Positions 15,647 to 25,386 are shown, counted from the stretch's first letter. The stretch is 64,000 nucleotides of DNA from an uncultured Atopobium sp. (GCA_946997485.1 CAMPVF010000003.1:1-64000); one strand, 5' to 3'. Notes: generated from the letters alone by a model not told the origin. Program-made: numbers and translations.

Positions 15647-16372
15647 ATGGAACCAACACAAGACCAGCTTGGCATGGACATTGATGCCGCTACCATACGG
15701 CGTTTACTTGAAGCGGTGTTGCTGGTATCGGCAGAGCCTGTTGATGTAGATACGGCAAGCGCGAGCATTCATTGCACGCCAGACGTTTGCAAAGCCCAGC
15801 TCGAAGAGCTTTCTCGTCAATACGATGCTGAGTTGCGCGGCTTTCAGCTTGTGCAAACGGCATCAGGCTGGCAGCTTGTTACGCGTGAGAGTTGTCACGA
15901 TTGCATCGAAGAGTATCTTGGTCGCATTGACGCACGTAAACTTTCGCAAGCTGCGCTTGAGGTGCTGGCGTGTGTTGCGTATTTGCAACCAATTGGTCGA
16001 GAAGCCATACGCTCCATACGTGGTGTTACCAGCGACGCTGCAATAAATTCGCTTAAGGCGCGGGGCATTATAAAGGAAATTAAATCGAAACCTACGCCAA
16101 CCGGTGCGGCGCAGTATGGCACTACCAAAGCGTTCCTTGAGGAGTTTGGGCTTGCGAGCTTGCGCGATTTGCCACCCATTGAGCAGTTTGCTGCCGATGA
16201 AGCTGCTCAGCGCTATATTCGTGAGCGTCTGGAGCAAACGCCGCTTCATCTTTTTGATGATGATGAGCCCGCTGCTGTAAGCGACGAGGGTTTTGACGTT
16301 GATGCAGCAAATGAAGATACCGTTGAGGTTGATGCTGATGCTTCCTCAGCAGCTACAGAAACGCGTGCATGA
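15647..16372 (+). CDS. scpB: Segregation and condensation protein B
   Basis: A 241-residue partner of ScpA with two winged-helix domains (residues about 13-90 and 95-175). R-x-L-E-A-V-L-L-V-S-A-E-P near the start and L-S-x-A-A-L-E-V-L-A-x-V-A-Y-x-Q-P-I-G-R are family signatures. The last 45 residues are acidic low-complexity tail. AAGGAGA lies before the ATG. Overlaps rluB by ATGA. Confidence 0.93.
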   Translation: MEPTQDQLGMDIDAATIRRLLEAVLLVSAEPVDVDTASASIHCTPDVCKAQLEELSRQYDAELRGFQLVQTASGWQLVTRESCHDCIEEYLGRIDARKLSQAALEVLACVAYLQPIGREAIRSIRGVTSDAAINSLKARGIIKEIKSKPTPTGAAQYGTTKAFLEEFGLASLRDLPPIEQFAADEAAQRYIRERLEQTPLHLFDDDEPAAVSDEGFDVDAANEDTVEVDADASSAATETRA

Positions 16373-17427
16373 TGACAAAAACACCTGGTAGATACACACA
16401 ACCGCAACCGCAGCCGTCTGAGCGCTCATGTGCTACGCGCTCCAATCGAACCGCGTGCACCCAACGCCCGAAGCTCAATCAGCCTACGCAGCCTACGCTT
16501 ACCCGCGAGGAAATTGAGCGCGCACGGAACCGTCACCTTAAAATTACGCGCGCGTACACAGACGAAGACATTATGGCAGGCAATTTTCCCTCGTCCACAT
16601 TTACAATGCGCCTTCAGCGGTATCTTGCTCGCTGCGGCGTGGCATCGCGTCGTGGTGCCGAAAAGCTCATTTCTGCAGGTAGAGTAACGGTTAATGGGGT
16701 AGTGCAAGACGTGCTTGGCAGCAAAGTTGATTGCGCTCACGATGTAGTGTGTGTTGATGGCACACCCTGCGTGCTTGGAGATGAGCACACCTATTTAATT
16801 CTCAACAAACCGCAAGGCGTGCTTACCACTATGTCCGATCCGTTTGGTCACCCATGTGTAGCTGCGCTTGTTCCCAAAGATACCTACCCGGGTTTGTTTG
16901 CCGTGGGGAGGCTTGACGGCGACACAACGGGGTTGCTTCTTTTTTCGACCGATGGAACCATGGGAAACCGACTGCTTCATCCGTCGCATCATGTGTGGAA
17001 AACCTATGTGTGTCTGCTTCAAGGTAGCCTTACCCGCGCGGCGCAAAAACAGCTGGAAGCGGGCATCATACTCGACGATGGCCCGTGTGCGCCGTCGCAT
17101 ATTACCCGCTTAGCGCCTACCGATGCGCTCTGCACGCTTGCGCCGCAATGCCATATACTAGATGGCATACCGTTAGCCCGCGGCTATACTATTTGCAGTA
17201 TTTCTATTCGAGAAGGTAGGTATCACCAGGTAAAACGCATGTTTGATGCTGTTGGTTGTCCGGTTGTGCGTCTTCATCGCGCGCAATTTGGCCCGCTTTC
17301 TTTGGGAGATACGCTTCCATTTGGCGCGTGGCGTATGTGTACGCCCGCCGAGGTTGATGCGCTTATGCGTACCGTTTCGAGCGACGGTGGTACACCCAAG
17401 GCTCACAACGATAAGGATACACAATGA
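16369..17427 (+). CDS. rluB: Pseudouridine synthase, RluB/RsuA family
   Basis: A 352-residue enzyme that converts a specific uridine in rRNA to pseudouridine. After a disordered Arg/Gln/Pro-rich N-terminus of about 75 residues, an S4 RNA-binding domain begins (M-R-L-Q-R-Y-L-A-R-C-G-V-A-S-R-R), followed by the catalytic domain with Asp183 in G-R-L-D-G-D-T-T-G. Family members without the extension are about 240-290 residues. Probably modifies 23S rRNA as RluB does; RsuA-like action on 16S cannot be excluded. It lacks a clear ribosome binding site, so translation is likely coupled to scpB through the ATGA overlap. Ends in a 4-base overlap with cmk. Confidence 0.9.
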   Translation: MMTKTPGRYTQPQPQPSERSCATRSNRTACTQRPKLNQPTQPTLTREEIERARNRHLKITRAYTDEDIMAGNFPSSTFTMRLQRYLARCGVASRRGAEKLISAGRVTVNGVVQDVLGSKVDCAHDVVCVDGTPCVLGDEHTYLILNKPQGVLTTMSDPFGHPCVAALVPKDTYPGLFAVGRLDGDTTGLLLFSTDGTMGNRLLHPSHHVWKTYVCLLQGSLTRAAQKQLEAGIILDDGPCAPSHITRLAPTDALCTLAPQCHILDGIPLARGYTICSISIREGRYHQVKRMFDAVGCPVVRLHRAQFGPLSLGDTLPFGAWRMCTPAEVDALMRTVSSDGGTPKAHNDKDTQ

Positions 17428-18974
17428 TAATAGCTATCGATGGACCTTCTGGTTCGGGAAAATCTACAGTTGCACGCAGTATCGCTCGGCGCCTTGGCAT
17501 TACCTATATCGACACCGGTGCGATGTACCGTTGCGTTACTATGTGGTGTTTGGAACACAACATTTCAGCTACAGATGAAGATGCCACCACGCGCGCCGCA
17601 GCTGCGCTGGATATCGATTTGGCGTATCATGACGGCGTACAACAAGTGCTGGTAAACGGTACCGATTGTACGCGCGCAATTCGTTCTGCTGAGGTTGACG
17701 CCAATGTATCGTCGTATGCCGCGCTGCCCAAGGTGCGCGCGCTTTTGGTTGAAAAACAGCGCAGGCTGGCACAGGCAAAGCATGTTGTTGCCGAAGGACG
17801 CGACATTGGCACTGCCGTGTTTCCTTCTGCCGAAGTTAAAATTTTCCTTACGGCAAACGCGCAGGCACGTGCCCACCGCCGTGCTGTTCAGCGTGCTGGC
17901 GGAGATGTTGCATCCGGAAGCATTGTATCTACTACCAAGGCCGATGAAGCGGCTATTCTCGCCAATTTGCTCCATCGCGATGATGTTGATTCACATCGCA
18001 AAACAGCGCCGCTCAAAGCAGCACCCGATGCGTTTCACATTGACAGCTCCGATAAAACGGTTGATGAAATCGTATCCATTATTTGTGCACGTGCACAGCC
18101 ATATTTGGATAGCGCTGCCGCAGCTACGAGTGCCTCTACACAGCCTGCAGCTGACCGGGATGCTGCCGCAGGAGCATCTGCAACTCCTGCACCCTCATCC
18201 GTACCAGCGTCTGCAGCATCTACAGCATCTGCAGCGCACACCGAGCGCTACTCGTGGTTTTATGCGCACGCAATGAGTGAATTTCCGCGCGCGAGTCGTG
18301 TATTTCTTGCGATCCTGTGCGCTATTCTTTTTCCGATAACTAAGCTTCTTTGGCGCTGGCGTTGTTTTGATGAGATAGATGTACGCACGCTTGCAGGCAA
18401 GCCTTACATTGTTGTTATGAACCACGTGTCGGCAATTGAGCCGCTCATTACCATGCTTTACCTGCATCACAAAAAAATCCCCCTGCGTACGATGTATAAA
18501 AGTGAGTTTAACCGCCATCGTTTTGTGGCGTATTTGTTTGCGATAGCAGGCGGTATTCCCGTGGTGCGTGCAAGCGCCGATATGACGTGCATGCACTGGT
18601 GTACGCAGGCGCTTTCGCGCGGTGAGTGGCTGCTTGTGTATCCCGAGGGCACGCGCGTGCGCAACTTTGATGTAAAGCCCCCCATACGTGCCGGTTTTGC
18701 GTTTCTTGCGCTTCGCACACATGCAGATATTATTCCTGCAGCGGTAAGCGGCGCCTTTAGTATTGCACAGGCGCGCAGCTTCGTGCATAAATTTTCGCGC
18801 GTATGCATTGGTTTTGCTGCGCCTCTATCACACAGGCCTCCAGCATCACCCAATACAGAAGGCAGCGCTCGTATGTCAAAAAAGAAGATGCTCGAATTGC
18901 TTGAACGAGAGTCGATGAATAGGGTATATACCTTACGCGACGAGCTTAAGGCGCGTTTTCACACCCGCGCGTAA
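17424..18974 (+). CDS. cmk: CMP kinase fused to PlsC-type acyltransferase
   Basis: A 516-residue fusion. Residues 1-225 are (d)CMP kinase: P-loop G-P-S-G-S-G-K-S-T near residue 8, D-T-G-A-M-Y-R and G-R-D-I-G-T. A linker of about 65 residues rich in Ala/Ser/Pro follows. Residues about 310-510 resemble 1-acyl-glycerol-3-phosphate acyltransferase (PlsC), with Y-P-E-G-T-R as motif III. The catalytic H-x4-D box instead reads H334-V-S-A-I-E339, so Asp is replaced by Glu. That might alter or weaken activity. CDP formed by the kinase feeds CDP-diacylglycerol, whose precursor phosphatidic acid is the PlsC product; the fusion would join these two steps. The neighbouring plsY and gpsA act earlier in the same pathway. 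Confidence 0.9.
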   Translation: MIIAIDGPSGSGKSTVARSIARRLGITYIDTGAMYRCVTMWCLEHNISATDEDATTRAAAALDIDLAYHDGVQQVLVNGTDCTRAIRSAEVDANVSSYAALPKVRALLVEKQRRLAQAKHVVAEGRDIGTAVFPSAEVKIFLTANAQARAHRRAVQRAGGDVASGSIVSTTKADEAAILANLLHRDDVDSHRKTAPLKAAPDAFHIDSSDKTVDEIVSIICARAQPYLDSAAAATSASTQPAADRDAAAGASATPAPSSVPASAASTASAAHTERYSWFYAHAMSEFPRASRVFLAILCAILFPITKLLWRWRCFDEIDVRTLAGKPYIVVMNHVSAIEPLITMLYLHHKKIPLRTMYKSEFNRHRFVAYLFAIAGGIPVVRASADMTCMHWCTQALSRGEWLLVYPEGTRVRNFDVKPPIRAGFAFLALRTHADIIPAAVSGAFSIAQARSFVHKFSRVCIGFAAPLSHRPPASPNTEGSARMSKKKMLELLERESMNRVYTLRDELKARFHTRA

Positions 18975-19101
18975 CATATCACATTGGTGTGAAGTTTATT
19001 TATCGGTATGGGGTATATCGGTGTAGTATGTATTGGCATAATATTGGCGTAAGCTCGTATATTGGCATCTGCCATAGCATTTAGGCGGTGAAACTCAACG
19101 T

Positions 19102-20031
19102 ATGCATATTCGCATTGCAACCGATGCCGGCGCGTGTTTTGGCGTTAATCGCGCACTTGACATGGTTCAAAAACTGTCACAAACCACGCACGGTAGTATA
19201 CATACGCTCGGTCCACTTATTCACAATCCAACTGTTGTAAGCAAATTAGCCAAGCAAGGTGTGCAGCCAATTGCATCTGCCGACGAAGTTGCGGGTGATG
19301 CGCTCGTGCTGCGTACGCACGGCGTTACCCCCGATGAGGAAGCGCGTGCGTACAAAAGCCACAGTGTGGTTCTCGATGCCACCTGCCCGTTTGTAATTCG
19401 TGCACATAAAGCAGCGCAAACGTTTGAGCGCGAGGGCTATCAAGTGCTCGTCTTTGGCGAAAAGGGACACCCAGAAGTTATTGCAACCTTGGGATATGCA
19501 AAAAATTCAATATGTGTTGAATGTCCTGAGGACCTCGACACTATTACGCTTAAGCGGAAAGTTGGCGTTGTTGTGCAAACAACACAAACACGTGAGCGCT
19601 TACGTGCGGTAATAGCTGCGCTGGTAGGTAGGGTAGATGAGCTGCGCCTTATCGACACGATTTGCGGCGCCACTACCAAGCGCCAGCGCGCGTGCGCAAG
19701 CTTGAGTGCACAGGTTGATTGCATGCTGGTTATCGGCGGTAAAATGTCGGCAAATACCTGCCATTTAGCAGAAATCGCTGCCGAATATTGCACGCAAGTG
19801 CATCACATTGAACGTGCAAGTGAGCTTGAGCCGTCGTGGTTTACGCCTTCGTCTACGGTGGGTATAACGGCAGGTGCATCTACACCGCAGTATCAAATTG
19901 ATGAGGTTGTTGCCGCCCTGCACACGCTCGATAGTGAGTTTGCTGCCACTACAGCCGCACAAACCATGCCGCCAGATAGCATGCCCACCTGCATTACCAA
20001 TGCGCCTACCGGCAATAATGCTGCGCGCTAA
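19102..20031 (+). CDS. ispH: 4-hydroxy-3-methylbut-2-enyl diphosphate reductase (IspH/LytB)
   Basis: A 309-residue iron-sulfur enzyme, the last step of the non-mevalonate isoprenoid pathway (HMBPP to IPP and DMAPP). The three cluster cysteines are Cys12 (A-C-F-G-V-N-R), Cys95 (D-A-T-C-P) and Cys188 (I-C-G-A-T-T-K-R). T-A-G-A-S-T-P near residue 258 is conserved. The final 30 residues are a polar tail not usual for the family. It lies 127 bp after the cmk fusion with a weak GGCGGTG binding site; that gap repeats TATTGGCAT-like words. Confidence 0.93.
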   Translation: MHIRIATDAGACFGVNRALDMVQKLSQTTHGSIHTLGPLIHNPTVVSKLAKQGVQPIASADEVAGDALVLRTHGVTPDEEARAYKSHSVVLDATCPFVIRAHKAAQTFEREGYQVLVFGEKGHPEVIATLGYAKNSICVECPEDLDTITLKRKVGVVVQTTQTRERLRAVIAALVGRVDELRLIDTICGATTKRQRACASLSAQVDCMLVIGGKMSANTCHLAEIAAEYCTQVHHIERASELEPSWFTPSSTVGITAGASTPQYQIDEVVAALHTLDSEFAATTAAQTMPPDSMPTCITNAPTGNNAAR

Positions 20032-20185
20032 GACGTGCGCTTTGCGCCTACGTGCGCGCGCACGAGCTTGAGGTGTACTCATGCGTATCTTGTAGGTTTC
20101 TTTTGATAGTCTTGCGCATTGTTTATACTTAAAGTACTTGTATTTTGTTTTATTGATATTCGCTTGCTTAAGAAATGGACACATT

Positions 20186-21505
20186 ATGACCAAGCCGCTT
20201 GTTGCCATTGTAGGAAGACCAAATGTTGGTAAGTCTACACTTGTAAACCGTCTTGCAACAACAAAAACCGCTATTGTTCACGAATCGCGTGGTGTGACGC
20301 GCGACCGCTCCTATCACGACTGCGATTGGCGCGGCGTTGATTTTACGCTTATCGATACGGGCGGTATTGAGTCGCAGAAAAGCACTGATGTGTTTGCATT
20401 GGGTATTCGTGAGCAAGCACTCCTTGCGTGCGAAGAAGCCGATGTAATTGTGCAGGTCGTTGATGGTACCATTGGCGTGCTTGAAGAAGACGAAGAAGTA
20501 GCGCGCATTGTGCGCCGTTTGCATAAGCCCTGCTTTTTAGCGGTAAACAAAATTGATAATCCCGAAACTGTTATTGATGACTGGACGTACTTGTCGCTTG
20601 GGCTTGGGAGCCCGATTGCCATTTCGGCCACTCACGGCACACAAACAGGCGACCTTCTCGACCTTATTGTTGAATCGTTTAAGTGCATCGTCCAGGAAGA
20701 CAGCCCCTACGGCGATGATATGTTGTCGATTGCTGTTATTGGCCGGCCAAATGTTGGTAAATCATCGCTGGTAAACAAGCTATCCAAAACAAATCGGTCG
20801 CTTGTTGCCAATATTGCGGGTACCACGCGCGACGCCATTGATATTTGTTTTGAGTATCACGACACGCCTATTCGTCTTGTTGATACAGCAGGTATGCGCA
20901 AAAAGTCGCAGGTACATGAGGACGTTGAGTACTACAGCCTTGTCCGCGGGCTTCAGGCTATGGACAAAGCCGACGTTGCACTTATGGTTATTGATGCTGC
21001 CGAAGGCATGACCGAGCAAGACCAAAAGCTCATGGGCATGGCTATCGATCGCGGCTGTGCACTCGTGCTTGTTATCAACAAAATCGACCTGCTTTCTGCA
21101 GAAGAAGATAAACTTAAGCTTAAAGACTCGCTTGCCATTCGCCTTACGTTTGCTACCTGGGCAAAGCAGGTGCAAATTTCTGCGCTTACCGGCAAAAATA
21201 CAAATAAGATTCTTGATGCTGCAATAGCCGCGGCGCATGCCCGCGCAAGCCATCTTAAAACATCGCAGCTTAATGCCCTTATTACGCGTATTCGTGAAGC
21301 GGGTCATACTATCGTTCATAAAAGTCGTCGTCTCAAAATTCACTACGCTACACAAACGGGAGATAACCCGCCGCAAATTACCTTCTTTTGCAATGCAAAA
21401 GACCTGCTCGACGACGCATATATCCGCTTTTTGGAAAACCGCTTGCGCGAAGCGTTCGATCTTTCGGGCACACCTATTGAGCTTAAGTTTCGCAATAAAG
21501 AATAG
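20186..21505 (+). CDS. der: Ribosome biogenesis GTPase Der (EngA)
   Basis: A 439-residue protein with two tandem GTPase domains, needed for 50S subunit assembly. The first P-loop is G-R-P-N-V-G-K-S-T (10-18) and the second G-R-P-N-V-G-K-S-S near residue 186; D-T-G-G and D-T-A-G are the G3 motifs, N-K-I-D the G4 in both. The C-terminal KH-like domain follows. Length is normal. ATG 20186 was chosen although the frame is open further upstream; it has only a weak AAGAAATGGA site. Confidence 0.95.
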   Translation: MTKPLVAIVGRPNVGKSTLVNRLATTKTAIVHESRGVTRDRSYHDCDWRGVDFTLIDTGGIESQKSTDVFALGIREQALLACEEADVIVQVVDGTIGVLEEDEEVARIVRRLHKPCFLAVNKIDNPETVIDDWTYLSLGLGSPIAISATHGTQTGDLLDLIVESFKCIVQEDSPYGDDMLSIAVIGRPNVGKSSLVNKLSKTNRSLVANIAGTTRDAIDICFEYHDTPIRLVDTAGMRKKSQVHEDVEYYSLVRGLQAMDKADVALMVIDAAEGMTEQDQKLMGMAIDRGCALVLVINKIDLLSAEEDKLKLKDSLAIRLTFATWAKQVQISALTGKNTNKILDAAIAAAHARASHLKTSQLNALITRIREAGHTIVHKSRRLKIHYATQTGDNPPQITFFCNAKDLLDDAYIRFLENRLREAFDLSGTPIELKFRNKE

Positions 21506-21597
21506 GGTCGAGGTACGGTTGATTATTCGCAGCACACCTAGCGCTATGCTGCGTGCGTTATGTGTTGTGTAAAGCGGGGAGTAAAGCGGGGTAATTC

Positions 21598-22404
21598 ATG
21601 CAGACGCTTTTTATTGCAACTGCTTTTTGCATGCTGGTGAGCTATGCATTATGTGGGATTCCATTTGGCGTTATTGTAGGTCGCCTGTTTTGCGGCGAAG
21701 ACGTGCGCCAAAAGGGATCGGGCAATATTGGCATGACTAACGTTGCGCGCGTTGCAGGCAAAAAAGCAGCAGCACTTACCTTTTTGTGCGATGTAGGTAA
21801 AGCCGTGTGTGCCATGCTCATTGCGCGCTGTGTGCTCATGCCGCTTTGCATGCAGCTTTCTGTCTCAGGTTTATCTGCGGATATAACGGCTGAGCTTGCA
21901 CGTGTGCCTTTTGGTAGTGCACTTGTATCTATGGGGTGCACCACGTCGGCGTTGCTGTTTGAGTTTTTGCTTGCCTGCAATTTTGCTGCCTGTGTTATTG
22001 GACATATTTTTTCAATCTACCTGCACTTTAAAGGTGGAAAAGGTATTGCGGTTGGCTTTGGTGCCTGCTTAGTTTTAAACTGGCCGTGCGCGCTATGTGC
22101 TATTGGTGGGTTTTTTATTGTGGTAATTCCAACAAAAACCGTTTCGATAGGTTCTGTTGTGGCTGCAATTTCGATACCCATCTGGGCGTACGTGTGGGGC
22201 ATTCATGGAGCGTCGCTTGTACCCATGTGCTTTGTGGCGCTGCTTGTGTTGTGGGCGCATCGCTCCAACATTGCCCGCCTTCTTGCAGGCAAGGAGCAGG
22301 GTTTTTGTGTGGCACAGCCTGCCGCACACGCGGCTTCAGCAGATGATGTGCGCGCTCAGGATAAACCAAACCAACCTCAACCAAACCAACCTCACAGCGT
22401 ATAA
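21598..22404 (+). CDS. plsY: Glycerol-3-phosphate acyltransferase PlsY
   Basis: A 268-residue membrane enzyme that transfers acyl groups from acyl-phosphate to glycerol-3-phosphate, the first step of phospholipid synthesis in bacteria that have PlsX. Conserved motifs: G-S-G-N-I-G-M-T-N-V-A-R (residues about 40-51; most members have N-P-G-x-T-N) and F-K-G-G-K-G-I-A-V-G-F-G near residue 142. It is about 60 residues longer than typical because of an internal loop near residue 90 and a C-terminal Gln/Pro/Asn tail coded by a repeat. Together with the upstream PlsC-like domain and downstream gpsA it covers early glycerolipid synthesis. Confidence 0.92.
   Translation: MQTLFIATAFCMLVSYALCGIPFGVIVGRLFCGEDVRQKGSGNIGMTNVARVAGKKAAALTFLCDVGKAVCAMLIARCVLMPLCMQLSVSGLSADITAELARVPFGSALVSMGCTTSALLFEFLLACNFAACVIGHIFSIYLHFKGGKGIAVGFGACLVLNWPCALCAIGGFFIVVIPTKTVSIGSVVAAISIPIWAYVWGIHGASLVPMCFVALLVLWAHRSNIARLLAGKEQGFCVAQPAAHAASADDVRAQDKPNQPQPNQPHSV
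22364..22394. repeat. Tandem repeat at the plsY 3' end
   Basis: Two copies of a CCAAACCAACCTCAA-type 15-bp unit code for the N-Q-P-Q-P-N-Q-P tail of PlsY. The length is a multiple of 3, so the frame is maintained. Confidence 0.7.
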
Positions 22405-22466
22405 CAAACCTTTATGCTCCTAGCAGCGTTGCGTTTTGGAGTGGTACACGAAAAGAAGTGATAAGC

Positions 22467-23489
22467 ATGACAGTGTCACGTGTTGCAATACTGGGTTCGG
22501 GTAGCTGGGGAACAGCTGCTTCTGGCCTTTTAGCGTCATCTGCCGATGAAGTGCGTATGTGGTCGCACGAAGAGCCGTGCGCGCAATACATTAACGCGCA
22601 TCACAAAAACCCCGATCATCTTGTTGATTACGAGATGTCGCATAACGTTGTTGCTTCAACCGATTTTGCATGGGTGCTCGATGGTGCACAGGCGATTATT
22701 ATTGTGGTGCCGTCGATGTTTGTGCGTGCTACCTTACGTGCAGCACGGCCACATATCAGCGGCGATATTCCAACCATTGTACTTACAAAAGGTATGGAGC
22801 CCACGTCGCATTGTACGATGTGCGACATTATTAGGCAGGAGTGGGACTGCATTTCGCAGATTGCGGTGTTAAGCGGTCCTAATCATGCTGAGGAAATTTG
22901 CCTCGGCAAAATTTCTGCTGCAGTTATTGCTTCTCGTGATCCTACTGTTGCTAACTTCTTCCAACAACTGTTTATCAGTGATACCTTCCGCATTTATGTG
23001 TCGAGCGACGTTATTGGCGTTGAGCTGTGTGCCGCTGTTAAAAATATTGTTGCTATTGCGTGCGGCGCTGCTGCAGGCATGGGCTATGGCGATAACACGC
23101 TTGCTGTTATTATGTGCCGTGGTCTTGCCGAAATTAGTCGCATTGTTGCTAACTTAGGTGGTATGCCACTTACCTGCATGGGGCTTGCCGGTGTAGGCGA
23201 CTTGGTAGCTACGTGCACGTCGGTGCATTCGCGCAACCGCAGCTTTGGTGTGGCGTTTGCGCATGGCGAAAGTCTTGCCGAATATGAAGCGCGCACCAAA
23301 ATGGTTGTTGAAGGTGTGCGCGCTGCCGAGAGTATTTGGCAGTTGTGTGAGCAGCGCGGAATTGAAGCGCCGCTTACCCAATGTGTGTATACCATTTTGT
23401 ATAAAGACGCTCAACTAAAGCAAGCGGTTACCTGGCTACTTGAGCGTAAGCCCATCGAAGAATTTTATGGATTAGACATACAACACTAG
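22467..23489 (+). CDS. gpsA: Glycerol-3-phosphate dehydrogenase [NAD(P)+]
   Basis: A 340-residue enzyme that reduces dihydroxyacetone phosphate to sn-glycerol-3-phosphate for phospholipid synthesis. The Rossmann motif G-S-G-S-W-G is at residues 10-15; G-P-N-H-A-E-E-I and Lys192 in A-V-K-N-I-V-A are the substrate region. Length is normal. ATG 22467 is favoured, with AGAAG upstream; GTG 22458 is an alternative. plsY lies just before it, making the pair a natural functional unit. Confidence 0.94.
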   Translation: MTVSRVAILGSGSWGTAASGLLASSADEVRMWSHEEPCAQYINAHHKNPDHLVDYEMSHNVVASTDFAWVLDGAQAIIIVVPSMFVRATLRAARPHISGDIPTIVLTKGMEPTSHCTMCDIIRQEWDCISQIAVLSGPNHAEEICLGKISAAVIASRDPTVANFFQQLFISDTFRIYVSSDVIGVELCAAVKNIVAIACGAAAGMGYGDNTLAVIMCRGLAEISRIVANLGGMPLTCMGLAGVGDLVATCTSVHSRNRSFGVAFAHGESLAEYEARTKMVVEGVRAAESIWQLCEQRGIEAPLTQCVYTILYKDAQLKQAVTWLLERKPIEEFYGLDIQH

Positions 23490-23497
23490 GAGCGTCT

Positions 23498-24175
23498 ATG
23501 TCACACGATACCATTGCCATCGCACCATCTATTCTTGCTTGCGATTTTTCTCAGCTTGCGCGCGAGCTCGATTCTATACGTACCGCCGATGCTATTCATT
23601 TTGATGTTATGGATGGACATTTTGTGCCCAACTTGAGTTTTGGCGTGCCTTTGCTGCAGGCAGTAAAGCGCGTATCTTCGCTTCCAGTTGATGCGCACAT
23701 TATGGTTTCTAATCCAGAAGAGCAAATAGGCTGGTATATCGACGCCGGTGCCGACTCCATCACCATTCACATGGAAGCGCAAACACACATTCATCGTATG
23801 ATTTACTCCATTAAAAACGCTGGTAGAAAGGCCGCTGTTGCCATTAATCCGGGAAGTTCGATTGAGAGTTTATCTGCCGTGTTGCCCGATATCGACATGA
23901 TTTTAGTAATGAGCGTAAATCCTGGTTTTGGCGGTCAATCGTTTATTCCTACCACCACGCAAAAAGTGGCTGCGCTCAGCGCGTTTTGCCATGAGCGCGG
24001 ATACGATCCGCTTATTGAAGTTGATGGTGGCGTTACAGAAAACAATGCTGCCGAACTTGCGCGCGCGGGTGCACGGATGCTTGTGGCAGGCTCTTCGGTG
24101 TTTAAACACGAAGATAGAAGCCGTGCCATTGCTACTATTCGTGCTGCTGCACAAGACGGGGTAGCACGCGCTTAG
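23498..24175 (+). CDS. rpe: Ribulose-phosphate 3-epimerase
   Basis: A 225-residue TIM-barrel enzyme of the pentose phosphate pathway that interconverts ribulose-5-phosphate and xylulose-5-phosphate. I-A-P-S-I-L-A-C-D at the start, H-F-D-V-M-D-G-H-F-V-P-N, V-N-P-G-F-G-G-Q and E-V-D-G-G-V are all present, covering the metal ligands. It lies 8 bases after gpsA behind AGGAG, so the two are co-transcribed. Confidence 0.95.
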   Translation: MSHDTIAIAPSILACDFSQLARELDSIRTADAIHFDVMDGHFVPNLSFGVPLLQAVKRVSSLPVDAHIMVSNPEEQIGWYIDAGADSITIHMEAQTHIHRMIYSIKNAGRKAAVAINPGSSIESLSAVLPDIDMILVMSVNPGFGGQSFIPTTTQKVAALSAFCHERGYDPLIEVDGGVTENNAAELARAGARMLVAGSSVFKHEDRSRAIATIRAAAQDGVARA

Positions 24176-24219
24176 AGCATCGTTGTGTACCGTGTGAGAT
24201 GTTGAAAGAATGATTTGAT

Positions 24220-25386
24220 ATGCAATCGCCATATACCTACTTAGATTATGCTGCCAGCGCACCTGTTCGTGCGTGTGCACAACAAGCGCTTGCGCGCTAT
24301 AACGATGCAGCGTATGCAGGTGCAAACCCTAACTCGCTTCACACACCAGGTCGTCTGGCTCGAGGTGAGCTTGATTTTGCACGAAAAATGCTGTGTGCGT
24401 GTTTTCATGCAGATGTTAAGCCCCATGAGCTCTACTTTTGTTCGGGTGCAACCGAGGCCAATAACTGGGCAGTTCGTGGTCTTGCATCTGCCATGCACGC
24501 TAAAAATCCACATCGCGATCGCATTATTATTTCGCAGGTTGAACACGACTCGATTTTTGCGCTGCCGCGTATGCTTACGCAAGCGGGATTTCGCGTGTCG
24601 CTTGCGGCGCCCGATGAGCACGGTGTTGTTACTCCTGCTGCAGTAGAACACCTCCTTGATGATGATGTGGCGCTTGTAAGCTGCATGTATGCCAATAATG
24701 AGACGGGTATTGTTATGCCAATATCGGAAATTGCGCACGCAGCACATGCTGCCGGTGCGTATATGCACACTGATGCAGTGCAGGCGTTTTGCCATGTGCC
24801 ACTCATGATTAGTAACGTTGATGCAGTTACCATATCTGCGCATAAAATAGGCGGATACGTGGGTATAGGTGCACTTATGGTACGCCGCGGCGTGCATATT
24901 ACCCCATTGCTCTATGGCGGAGGTCAAGAAGCTGCGCTTCGCTCTGGCACGCAGGCTGTGTGTTTGGCATCGGCATTTGCTGCAGCAGCTGCAGAGTGCG
25001 ATTCAGCGCTTGCCTCATCAATGCAAACAACTACGGCATTAGCACGCGATGTTACCAAGCAGCTTTGCGATTCAGGCATGTTTGAGCCCACTTCTGACAT
25101 TCCCTATGGCGAGCTTCGCTTGCCTGGTATTGTGTCGCTTACGCACAAGAGCATCGATGCGCAAACGCTTGTTTTGCAGCTCGATGCATTAGGATTTGGT
25201 ATTTCTTCGGGATCTGCCTGCGGCGTTGCTCACGCGGCGCAGGATGGCGTCTCTCATGTGCTTGTTGCTCAAGGGCTTTCTAAAGATAGGGCAGCACGAA
25301 GTATTCGCATTTCGTTTGATGAACGTGTATCTAAGCAGGACCTTCAACGGTTTATAGATTCTGCTTGTAATATCCACGCGCGATAA
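24220..25386 (+). CDS. Cysteine desulfurase (NifS/IscS family)
   Basis: A 388-residue pyridoxal-phosphate enzyme that takes sulfur from cysteine for Fe-S clusters or thio-modified tRNA. The PLP lysine is Lys209 in S-A-H-K-I-G-G and the catalytic cysteine is Cys334 in S-S-G-S-A-C-G, within the short-loop group. No scaffold (iscU) gene or tRNA thiolase lies beside it, so the acceptor of sulfur is unknown; the Fe-S proteins IspH, HemW and MtaB elsewhere in this window are possible clients. A weak GAAAGAATG site precedes the ATG. Confidence 0.92.
   Translation: MQSPYTYLDYAASAPVRACAQQALARYNDAAYAGANPNSLHTPGRLARGELDFARKMLCACFHADVKPHELYFCSGATEANNWAVRGLASAMHAKNPHRDRIIISQVEHDSIFALPRMLTQAGFRVSLAAPDEHGVVTPAAVEHLLDDDVALVSCMYANNETGIVMPISEIAHAAHAAGAYMHTDAVQAFCHVPLMISNVDAVTISAHKIGGYVGIGALMVRRGVHITPLLYGGGQEAALRSGTQAVCLASAFAAAAAECDSALASSMQTTTALARDVTKQLCDSGMFEPTSDIPYGELRLPGIVSLTHKSIDAQTLVLQLDALGFGISSGSACGVAHAAQDGVSHVLVAQGLSKDRAARSIRISFDERVSKQDLQRFIDSACNIHAR

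Noticed and set aside
20780..21535. Minus-strand open frame opposite the end of der
   Set aside because: It lies opposite a well-conserved GTPase gene and has no domain or start signal of its own.
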